A DNA stretch of 64,000 nucleotides, from NCBI GenBank assembly GCA_963825075.1, contig CAWGRX010000010.1, forward strand, positions 1 to 64,000. The letters are read 5' to 3'. The position numbers and the translations under genes were made by a program. Positions 57,398-64,000 of the stretch are shown in pieces. The notes under the pieces were generated by a model. It was not told where the DNA came from and searched no databases. It saw only the letters and a program-made list of their open reading frames with translations. The DNA comes from CAWAVN01 sp963825075. GTDB lineage: Bacteria > Planctomycetota > Planctomycetia > Planctomycetales > Planctomycetaceae. Position 1 is the stretch's first letter. Every line of letters begins with the position of its first letter.

Positions 57398-58603
57398 TTA
57401 GCTGACTTTGTGCGTCGAATTCCACGGTTCGGCACGCTCCCGCCAGTTTTCGGCGGGAGCCGGGCGGCCGTAGTAATAGCCTTGGGCCAAATCGAATCCC
57501 AGTTCCTGGCAGATCTCAGCTTCCTCGGGCGTCTCGACGCCTTCGGCCAGCGTCAGCCCGTTGAGGGCTTTGACGATCTTCAAGAGCGAACGCACCAGCC
57601 GCCGCCGCTTGGAGGAGGTCAAGTGCAAGCCCTGCACAAGCTCGATGTCGAATTTCACAATGTCGGGCGTCGCCTCCGCCAGCGCATTCAGACGGGACTG
57701 ACCCCGCCCGAAGTCGTCGTAGGCGAGTTTCATGTCCAGTTCCGTCAACTTCGTCTTGAGTTCCTCCAAATACTCAATGGACATGGTGCCCCCTTCGTGG
57801 ACTTCCAAGACGATGGAAGCCGCGGGATTCTGTTCGCGGAGTTGATCGAGGGAGAGGAACAGTTCCTTCCGGCCCACTTCCGCAGGGTGGGTGTTGAGAT
57901 AAATGGAGTACTCTTCCAAAAGCGGCCGGGCTTTTTCCAGACTGACCTGACGTAACAAGGCGCTCAGTTCGGCTTCGGCTTTGTGCTGCTTGGCGATCTG
58001 GAACATGTGATGGGGGCTTTCCAAGCCCGGCAGCACACTCCGCGCCAAAGCTTCAAAAGCGATGGTCCGCTGGCTGGCAAGATCCACAATCGGTTGAAAA
58101 TGCGGATTCAGACCTTCCCCGTCCCAGAGGCTGGCGAATTGCAAATGGGCCAAGGCGTCGCCTTCGGCGTCAAACGCCAACGTGGCCCGCGGGACGGAAT
58201 CCCGGTTGCCGCGCACGTGAAAGCGCACCTTGCCGAAATGAACAATATCCCCGTCCGCGAGGCAAACCGTGGTCCGCACGCGTTTGCCGTTGAGAAACGT
58301 TCCGTTCGTGCTGCCCAGGTCGCTGAGATACAAACCGTCGTTTTCGAGAATCAATTCCGCATGCTTCCCCGAGACGGTGCGGTTGGAAATCGTGAGATGG
58401 TTGCTGGATTGCCGGCCCACGCGGAACGGGCTGGTGTTGACGAACACATGGTTCAATTCGCCGCTGGACGTGGTTTCGCCTTCCAATAACCAATTGCCGG
58501 GTGACGCCTGGTCGAAAACCGCCAACGACTGAGACCCTCCGTGCGACCGGGAGCCGTCGCCGTTCCGATTTTGGATTGAGTAGTTCGACTTCATAAATTT
58601 CAC
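57398..58603 (-). CDS. FHA domain-EAL domain protein
   Basis: 401 aa. The FHA domain (about 60-120: VGRQSSNHLTISNRTVSGKH and LSDLGSTNGTFLNGK) binds phosphothreonine. The EAL domain (about 165-390) keeps most catalytic residues: EALAR, the Asn in IYLNTHP, Glu in VLEVHE, DDFGRGQS, KFD, and AEGVE. It would therefore hydrolyse or bind cyclic di-GMP under the control of a phosphorylated partner. This links Ser/Thr kinase signalling with c-di-GMP; the PP2C gene at 21986 may belong to that kinase network. Confidence 0.88.
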   Translation of the reverse strand: MKFMKSNYSIQNRNGDGSRSHGGSQSLAVFDQASPGNWLLEGETTSSGELNHVFVNTSPFRVGRQSSNHLTISNRTVSGKHAELILENDGLYLSDLGSTNGTFLNGKRVRTTVCLADGDIVHFGKVRFHVRGNRDSVPRATLAFDAEGDALAHLQFASLWDGEGLNPHFQPIVDLASQRTIAFEALARSVLPGLESPHHMFQIAKQHKAEAELSALLRQVSLEKARPLLEEYSIYLNTHPAEVGRKELFLSLDQLREQNPAASIVLEVHEGGTMSIEYLEELKTKLTELDMKLAYDDFGRGQSRLNALAEATPDIVKFDIELVQGLHLTSSKRRRLVRSLLKIVKALNGLTLAEGVETPEEAEICQELGFDLAQGYYYGRPAPAENWRERAEPWNSTHKVS

Positions 58604-58900
58604 CCGACAAAAGCGGATCCGCTGGAAGCAGGCGACAACCGGCTTCGTTGATTCATCCGTCGGTCGTTGCGGGAAGATCCACAGGTTTCAAAACCCTACA
58701 CTGCAAAATCGGCGGAGAAGCCGGTTTTTTTTCAGGAATCGGTGAATTCCCTGAGTGAGGGGGGAAGGTCCCATGTTATAACAATCAAAACCGGGCGCTC
58801 AGAGGAGAACGGACGCTGAACAATCTCCTCCGACCGTTCCGCGCGGAACAATCCTCGCGATCCAAAAAGTCGAGCGCAAACCGTTCGCGGCAGCCGAGTC
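58604..58900. other. Intergenic region upstream of the FHA-EAL gene
   Basis: Nearly 300 bases between two minus-strand genes. CGGC-GGAGAA-GCCG followed by eight T (58709-58732) looks like an intrinsic terminator on the plus strand, where no gene is known. No ORF supported. Confidence 0.35.
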
Positions 58901-60349
58901 TCAGCCGGCTTTTTTCGTCGCGAGAACGGGATCCCCGACATCCCGCTGATAGCGGCGGAGCTTCTTCAACAGCTCCGCGCGGACAGTTTGCGACTTGGGA
59001 TCATCCGCCAGATTTTTTAGCTCCCAGGGGTCGGTGGGGAGATGGAACAGCTGCATCCGCCCGGCTTCGGGATACTCGATCAGCTTATATTCCTCCACAC
59101 GAATCATCCGCTGCGAACGGCGAAAGTAACCGAAGACCTCTTCGTAGATCACAGCTTTCTTGCCCTGGAGAACCGGAACCAAACTTTTGCCCTCGACCGT
59201 TCGGGGAACCGGGATCCCCACCATTTCGCAGACGGTCGGAAATAGATCCCGCAGGTAACATTGCGCCGCGCACATCTTGCCCGCGGCGATGCCGGGACCA
59301 TTGAAGACCAGCGGCACGTTGATGGTGTGCTCGTACTGGTTCTGCTTGCCCCGCAGCCCATGACTTCCCACCGCCAAACCGTGGTCGCTCGAATAAATAA
59401 TCAGCGTCCGCTCCCGCTGGCCGGTGTCTTCCAAAGCTTTTATGATCCGGCCGACTTGCTTGTCCAGATGACTGATGACCGCGTAATACACCGCCAACTC
59501 TTTCCGCACCATGTCCGGCGTTCGCGGCCATTCAAACAGCTTCTCATCCCGGCCCATGAAGTTCCCATGATCGAACGGATGCTCCGGCAAAAAATTCTTA
59601 GGCAGCGGGATCGTCCGCGGATCGTACATTTTCTCAAAACCCTGAGGCATCAACAGCGGATCGTGCGGCGCCGTGAAATTGACTTGCAGGTAAAACGGTT
59701 TGTCCGGTTTCGATTGAATCAGCTCGATCGCGGCATCGGCGAACGAAGTGCTGATCTCCGGCATCAAACCCACGCCGCGATCGGGCAGCAGTTTTCTCTC
59801 ATCCGTCTGAAATACCCAACCCCGATACCCGGTCACCGTTCGGCCGTTGTAATCCAACGCATGCTGGGGATAGGCGGAGTTCCCCCACCATTTGCCCCCG
59901 CCGCCGGCAAATAGGCCGTTGGTTCGATCGAACCCGCGCTCGGTGGGCCGGCCGTCGTTATGCCATTTTCCGACGTACCCAGTTCGATAACCCGCTTTCT
60001 GCATCGTGCGCGGCCAAAGCGCAATGTGGGGATGAATCTTTCGTCCAAAGTCGAAGACGCCGTTGCGAAAGCCGCTACAACCCGTGAGAATCTCAGCCCG
60101 GCTCGGCGTGCAAATCGGATTCGCGCAAATCGCCCGCGTGAAAGCCGTCCCCCCTTCGACCAGCCGATCCAAATTCGGCGTCTTTATGACCGGATTCCCC
60201 AAAGCCCGGATGCTGTCCGGCCGTTGATCGTCCGCCAGCAAAAACAACACGTTCAGCGGCTTCACAGAATCCGCCGCGAATACGCTTTGGATTCCGCAGA
60301 ATAGAAGGCTCAAAAATCCGGCCCACAGGATCCGCCGATTCCCCGGCAT
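58901..60349 (-). CDS. Sulfatase (type I, CTPSR)
   Basis: 482 aa with a signal peptide (ILWAGFLSLLFCGIQSVFAA). LFLLADDQRPDSI supplies the metal-binding aspartates, CTPSRAEILTG is the formylglycine-forming sulfatase signature, and LIIYSSDHGLAVGSHGLRGK and YVGKWHNDGRP are typical downstream blocks. It desulfates a polysaccharide or similar sugar sulfate outside the cytoplasm. The maturase at 62011-63384 would convert its cysteine to formylglycine. Confidence 0.95.
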   Translation of the reverse strand: MPGNRRILWAGFLSLLFCGIQSVFAADSVKPLNVLFLLADDQRPDSIRALGNPVIKTPNLDRLVEGGTAFTRAICANPICTPSRAEILTGCSGFRNGVFDFGRKIHPHIALWPRTMQKAGYRTGYVGKWHNDGRPTERGFDRTNGLFAGGGGKWWGNSAYPQHALDYNGRTVTGYRGWVFQTDERKLLPDRGVGLMPEISTSFADAAIELIQSKPDKPFYLQVNFTAPHDPLLMPQGFEKMYDPRTIPLPKNFLPEHPFDHGNFMGRDEKLFEWPRTPDMVRKELAVYYAVISHLDKQVGRIIKALEDTGQRERTLIIYSSDHGLAVGSHGLRGKQNQYEHTINVPLVFNGPGIAAGKMCAAQCYLRDLFPTVCEMVGIPVPRTVEGKSLVPVLQGKKAVIYEEVFGYFRRSQRMIRVEEYKLIEYPEAGRMQLFHLPTDPWELKNLADDPKSQTVRAELLKKLRRYQRDVGDPVLATKKAG

Positions 60350-60841
60350 TGGTTTCGCATCACGCATTGGCGTGGCCTCTTATTAAGTACAGCGACTCAA
60401 TCTGTGCCGAACGACTCGGATCCCTCCTTCCGTTCCAGTTCGGCATTCCGACTCCGCCAGTAAAACCGATCGACAAGAGGCAAGCAAGAGAAACGCCCGG
60501 GCCAGTCGGTTTTACAAGATGGGAATTTCTCGGGAGGGCGAAGCTCTCGCTGTGCCGCTTTGCAAGCAAGTTGCGGCTCGGCAGGAGCCTCGCCCTCCCC
60601 TCAAGATTTTATCCAAAATAAAATGGAAAACCGGAAGACCCTGGTAAGAGAAACGCTTCGGAAGAATTCTCGCGGACTGGTGGTTACAATGGATGTTTGC
60701 CGGACGAGGTTGACGTTCCTCAACACGACGTGGCATTTTCGCCACACACGGAGAGGGTGCGGCCTATCCCCATACCGCGGCATGGAAGTTGCCGGTTCAT
60801 CGGATCGGATTGACTCCTCAGCATCCCGAACCAGAACCCGA
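60350..60841. other. Intergenic region with a palindromic repeat
   Basis: Contains the sulfatase promoter region, the REP-like hairpin at 60532-60599 and several short open frames without support. Nothing else recognisable. Confidence 0.4.
60532..60599. repeat. Palindromic repeat (GGGAGGGCGAAGCTC family)
   Basis: GGGAGGGCGAAGCTCTCGCT (60532 on) and the inverse AGCCTCGCCCTCCC ending at 60599 form an imperfect hairpin with about 27-base arms. It is another REP-like family. Confidence 0.75.
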
Positions 60842-61585
60842 ATGCCGATGATTACCATCGCCGAATTCCACACAATCGAACAATTGTCTCCGTTGGCGGG
60901 GGTGTGGAAACGCTTGTGCGACCGCACTCCCGAACCGTGCCTGAGCCAATCGTTGGATTGGATCAACTCCCTCGAACTCGGCAACCACACAAAACTCCGC
61001 GTGCTCTTGGGAGTCTTGGGGGGTCGGCCGTTCGGGATTCTGCCATTGAAAGTGGAAACCCGGTTCACCGAGGTCGGGCCGCTGCGATTTTTAACGGGCA
61101 TCGGCGAGCCGGAGTTTCGGTTCGCCGGTCCGATCGGGCCGCATACGACGGCGATGCTCACGGCGGGATTTCGGCACCTCAGCCGCACCCGCCGGGATTG
61201 GGACCTCATCGAATTGCATCAGGCAAACCCCACCGAAACACAGCACCGCCGGCTGCAAAACGCCTTCCGCCTCATGAGCTGGCGGTGCGACGTGCAATGC
61301 TCCGAGTTGCCAATTTCCGAGCGGGCAACGAATGCAAGTCCTTCCGGTTTTCGCTACACTCATGTTAGAACCTGGGCACTCCGGGCGCGCTGGCTGCATT
61401 TTCGCCGCCGAATCCGCTCGTCTTGGCAGCGAGACGACGTTCCCGCCGGCCCTGGTGTTCCCGAACCGCAGCCGGAACCGATCCGCCTTAAACTGTATTC
61501 ACCCCAGCCGCATTTCCCTTTCGCCAAGCCAGCCCCCGCAGACTCCCATGAAAATCGCGCTCGCCACGGATCATGCCGGTTTTGA
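60842..61585 (+). CDS. FemAB/BcsL-type GNAT acetyltransferase, C-terminal half missing
   Basis: The N-terminal about 160 aa match the CelD/BcsL-type GNAT family (PF13480-like): PEPCLSQSLDWINSLELG, RPFGILPLKVETRF, FRFAGPIGPHTTAM and DWDLIELHQANP. After about residue 160 the translation becomes arginine-rich and unlike any GNAT (RARWLHFRRRIRSSWQR). The frame overruns the rpiB start. The acetyl-CoA-binding half is thus absent or out of frame. A pseudogene or an undetected frame change is likely. Confidence 0.55.
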   Translation: MPMITIAEFHTIEQLSPLAGVWKRLCDRTPEPCLSQSLDWINSLELGNHTKLRVLLGVLGGRPFGILPLKVETRFTEVGPLRFLTGIGEPEFRFAGPIGPHTTAMLTAGFRHLSRTRRDWDLIELHQANPTETQHRRLQNAFRLMSWRCDVQCSELPISERATNASPSGFRYTHVRTWALRARWLHFRRRIRSSWQRDDVPAGPGVPEPQPEPIRLKLYSPQPHFPFAKPAPADSHENRARHGSCRF

Positions 61586-61985
61586 ATACAAGGAACTCAT
61601 CCGCGAGCATCTGAATTCGTTGGGGCACGAGGCCTTAGACTTGGGGACTTATTCGGCCGAGCGGGTGGACTATCCCGATTTCATCCGCCCCGCCGCGCTC
61701 GCCGTTGCCGAGGGCCGCTGCGAACGGGGAATCGTGTTGGGCGGATCGGGGAACGGGGAAGCCATCGTCGCCAACCGCGTGCCGGGCATTCGCTGCGCGG
61801 TGTGTTGGAACGTGGAGTCGGCCCGGTTCGCCCGGCTGCACAACGATGCCAACATGATCTCCCTCGGCCAACGCATGATGACTGCTGAAACCGCGTTGGC
61901 GATTGTGGACACCTGGCTGGAAACGCCGTTTGAAGGCGGCCGGCACGAAGCGCGCCTCCGCAAAATCGACGCCCCCTCCGCCTGA
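61548..61985 (+). CDS. rpiB: Ribose-5-phosphate isomerase B
   Basis: 145 aa. KIALATDHAGFEYKELI, the GIVLGGSGNGEAIVANRV phosphate loop (Ser in place of the catalytic Cys of many RpiB: CGTG becomes GGSG) and RHNDANMISLG-type HNDANMI are present. It interconverts ribose-5-phosphate and ribulose-5-phosphate in the pentose phosphate pathway. The catalytic position should be checked, since actinobacterial-type RpiB use Glu. The maturase gene follows 25 bases downstream. Confidence 0.9.
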   Translation: MKIALATDHAGFEYKELIREHLNSLGHEALDLGTYSAERVDYPDFIRPAALAVAEGRCERGIVLGGSGNGEAIVANRVPGIRCAVCWNVESARFARLHNDANMISLGQRMMTAETALAIVDTWLETPFEGGRHEARLRKIDAPSA

Positions 61986-62010
61986 CCGAGAAACCCGTAA
62001 GGAGGAATTC

Positions 62011-63384
62011 ATGGATTCCGAACACGGGCTGCATGTGATGACCAAGCCCATCGGCCCGATCTGCAACCTGGACTGCGAATACTGCTATTACCTCCACAAG
62101 GAAGAACTTTACCCCAAGGGCGAGCGGTGGCGGATGGCCGAGGAAACACTCTCCGCATACATCCGCCAATACATCGAAGCCCAGCCCGCACACGCGGAGG
62201 AAGTTACCTTCGCCTGGCAAGGCGGCGAACCCACGCTGTTGGGCGTCGAGTTCTTCGAGTATGCCGTGGAACTCCAGAAACAGCACCAACGGCCCGGTCA
62301 GAAAATCGTCAACACGCTGCAAACCAACGGCGTCCTGCTGGATGACCGCTGGTGCGAGTTTTTTCATCGGCAGAAGTTCCTCATGGGAATTTCCATCGAC
62401 GGCCCCGCGGAACTCCACGACCATTACCGCTTCGACAAACAGGGCCGAGGAAGTTTTGCCGCCGTGCTTCGCGGATTGAAGTTATTGAAAAAACATCGGG
62501 TCGATTTCAACGTGCTGGTCGTGGTCAACCGCGTGAATGCCGATCACGGCAAGCGAGTTTACACCTACCTCCGCGACAACGGAGCCGAGTTTTTGCAGTT
62601 CATTCCCATCGTGGAAAAAATCGGCATCGGGAGCCACGCGGAAGCGCACCGGCCACCCAACCAACAGGTAAAGGCCGAGACCGATCCGCTCTCGCTGGTC
62701 AGTTCCCGCAGCGTCAAGCCGGAACAGTTTGGGGATTTTCTGATCGAGGTGTTTAACGAATGGATCCGCCGGGACGTGGGCAAAGTGTTCGTGCAGAATT
62801 TCGATCAGGCCCTGAGTGCCTGGGTCGGCCTCGAACCTTCACTTTGCATCTTCCGCAAGCGGTGCGGGTCGGCTTTGGCGATGGAGCACAACGGCGATGT
62901 TTACAGCTGCGACCATTTCGTCGAGCCGGACTTTCTCCTGGGGAACGTCCACGACCGGCCCATCAAAGAGTTGGCAAACTCGCCGGCTCAGCAGGAGTTC
63001 GGCGACGCCAAGGAAACCTCGCTTCCAGAATATTGCAAGCGCTGCGAGGTGCGGTTCGTCTGCAACGGCGAATGCCCCAAGAACCGCATCCTCGCCACGC
63101 CCGCCGGTGAGCCGGGCTTGAATTACCTCTGCGCGGGCTATCGCAAGTTCTTTAACTATATCGATCCCTACATGAAACAAATGGCGGAGGAGCTCCGCCG
63201 CGGCCGCCCCGCCGCCAATGTGATGAAAGCCCTCAAAGCCAACCGTCAAGCCAAACCCCAGCCCACGCCCGCCCCGCAACCTGCCCCCAATCGCCGAACT
63301 CCGCTCGGCCAAGCGGTCAGCCGCAACGATCCCTGCCCCTGCGGTTCCGGCAAGAAATACAAAAAATGCTGCCTGTCTCGGTAG
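62011..63384 (+). CDS. Anaerobic sulfatase-maturating radical SAM enzyme with SEC-C tail
   Basis: 457 aa, GGAGGAATTC before the ATG. The radical SAM cluster cysteines are in CNLDCEYCYY. FAWQGGEPTLLG and LQTNGVLLDD follow, and the auxiliary SPASM cysteines are in CDHF, CKRCEVRFVCNGECPK and LCAGYRKFF. This is the anSME family that oxidises the Cys or Ser of sulfatases to formylglycine. A proline-rich linker then joins it to a C-terminal SEC-C zinc motif (CPCGSGKKYKKCC). It would act on the sulfatase at 58901. Confidence 0.93.
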   Translation: MDSEHGLHVMTKPIGPICNLDCEYCYYLHKEELYPKGERWRMAEETLSAYIRQYIEAQPAHAEEVTFAWQGGEPTLLGVEFFEYAVELQKQHQRPGQKIVNTLQTNGVLLDDRWCEFFHRQKFLMGISIDGPAELHDHYRFDKQGRGSFAAVLRGLKLLKKHRVDFNVLVVVNRVNADHGKRVYTYLRDNGAEFLQFIPIVEKIGIGSHAEAHRPPNQQVKAETDPLSLVSSRSVKPEQFGDFLIEVFNEWIRRDVGKVFVQNFDQALSAWVGLEPSLCIFRKRCGSALAMEHNGDVYSCDHFVEPDFLLGNVHDRPIKELANSPAQQEFGDAKETSLPEYCKRCEVRFVCNGECPKNRILATPAGEPGLNYLCAGYRKFFNYIDPYMKQMAEELRRGRPAANVMKALKANRQAKPQPTPAPQPAPNRRTPLGQAVSRNDPCPCGSGKKYKKCCLSR

Positions 63385-63412
63385 CGTCAATGGATTTGGA
63401 AAGTTGGATATC

Positions 63413-64000
63413 GTGATTTTTTTCCGCACGCATTCGATTCGCTGGTCTTTGCTGATAACCGGCATCCTTTCTGTTTGGACAACAAATACCGCAGCCGCGG
63501 CGGAACGAGCCAGGCTCAAAACCGGCTCGGTCCTGGAAGGCCGGCTTGATGGGAAGTCGGCCCGCGATTTGGCATTCCAGACAACAGGCAAACCGCAGCC
63601 GCTGGAAACCATCGAGCGCATCGACTTTCCGCGAACTTCACCGGTCCTCCAAAACGAACGCCCGGCTCGCGTGTTTTTTCTGCGCGGCGGCGGCCAAATT
63701 ACCGGCGAGTTGCTCAAGTTCACGAAACAGAACCTCACCCTCAAATTGCGCGGGAAGATTTTCAGCTTGCCGACGCAGGCAGTGCTTGCAATCACTCAGC
63801 CGCGGGGCGAACAGCAACTATTTTATGAAGACTTCGAGTCGGCGTTATCGAGCGACTGGAAAACCACCGGAATTGCCAAACCCGCCGAGATGGGAAACCG
63901 CTCCGCTTTAGAAATCCTGCCCGGCAGAAGTCTGACCCGGACTTTGCAAGAACCGCTGACTACCGGGCGATTGAGCCTCGCCGTTTACGATCCCGGCCCG
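63413..64000 (+). CDS. Secreted hypothetical protein, runs off the window
   Basis: An open frame from the GTG at 63413 to the window end (196 codons so far). A signal peptide (SLLITGILSVWTTNTAAAAE) is followed by SVLEGRLDGKSARDLAF, RVFFLRGGGQITGELLKF, LKLRGKIFSLPTQAVLAI and QQLFYEDFESALSSDWKT. The last block resembles the start of a laminin-G/concanavalin-like domain in planctomycete exported proteins. The C-terminus lies beyond the window. Confidence 0.7.
   Translation, partial: MIFFRTHSIRWSLLITGILSVWTTNTAAAAERARLKTGSVLEGRLDGKSARDLAFQTTGKPQPLETIERIDFPRTSPVLQNERPARVFFLRGGGQITGELLKFTKQNLTLKLRGKIFSLPTQAVLAITQPRGEQQLFYEDFESALSSDWKTTGIAKPAEMGNRSALEILPGRSLTRTLQEPLTTGRLSLAVYDPGP

Overview
The window reads as a planctomycete chromosome, probably of the Gemmatales/Pirellulales type. 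The supporting families are DUF1552 plus DUF1592/DUF1588-type cytochrome proteins, a DUF1559 protein with its companion lipoprotein, sulfatases with an anaerobic sulfatase maturase, a PVC-type dehydrogenase fragment, zinc-ribbon membrane proteins, and a Gemmata-type paralogous family (16299-16949). Base composition is GC-rich (my estimate, high fifties percent). No rRNA, tRNA or CRISPR array was recognised.

Layout. 1-4341: a zinc-ribbon protein, an aldose epimerase, a sulfatase remnant, a lipoprotein and a DUF1559 remnant. 4342-13197: an insertion-sequence graveyard with an ISL3 element (itself carrying a 190-bp ISL3-type mini-element with an exact 8-bp duplication), an IS630-type remnant, a decayed 1.9-kb DDE element and an IS66 element. 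Remnants of a pectin-related lyase and a PVC dehydrogenase are trapped among them. 13198-19565: an accessory island with gene remnants, a DUF3050 protein, an unrecognised protein whose start overlaps the stop of a phosphodiesterase remnant, and an XRE regulator operon divergent from a coupled gene pair that resembles BrxA and a P-loop-less BrxF of BREX systems. 19664-35302: mostly chromosomal genes, including a lipoprotein, a LysM protein, a PP2C phosphatase, GreA, a sugar-metabolism run (Gfo/Idh, TIM-barrel isomerase, cupin), argC and argJ. 35453-36662: a lower-GC two-gene cassette, a P-loop GTPase plus a helical partner. 36689-64000: PutA-type proline catabolism, a YchF-like GTPase, yraN-rplS-trmD-rpsP, a radical SAM/B12 protein, the DUF1552/DUF1592 pair, frr, kdsD followed by a giant LptA/OstA-like protein, an FHA-EAL protein, a sulfatase, rpiB and a SEC-C-tailed sulfatase maturase.

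Two themes matter. First, many genes are broken by single-base changes, mostly changes in homopolymer length, and one of them is the essential rpsP. Many of these breaks are therefore probably consensus errors, and I annotate such genes as CDS with a likely frameshift. Second, intergenic spaces are full of palindromic repeat families (at least six), one of which has entered the argJ coding sequence in frame.
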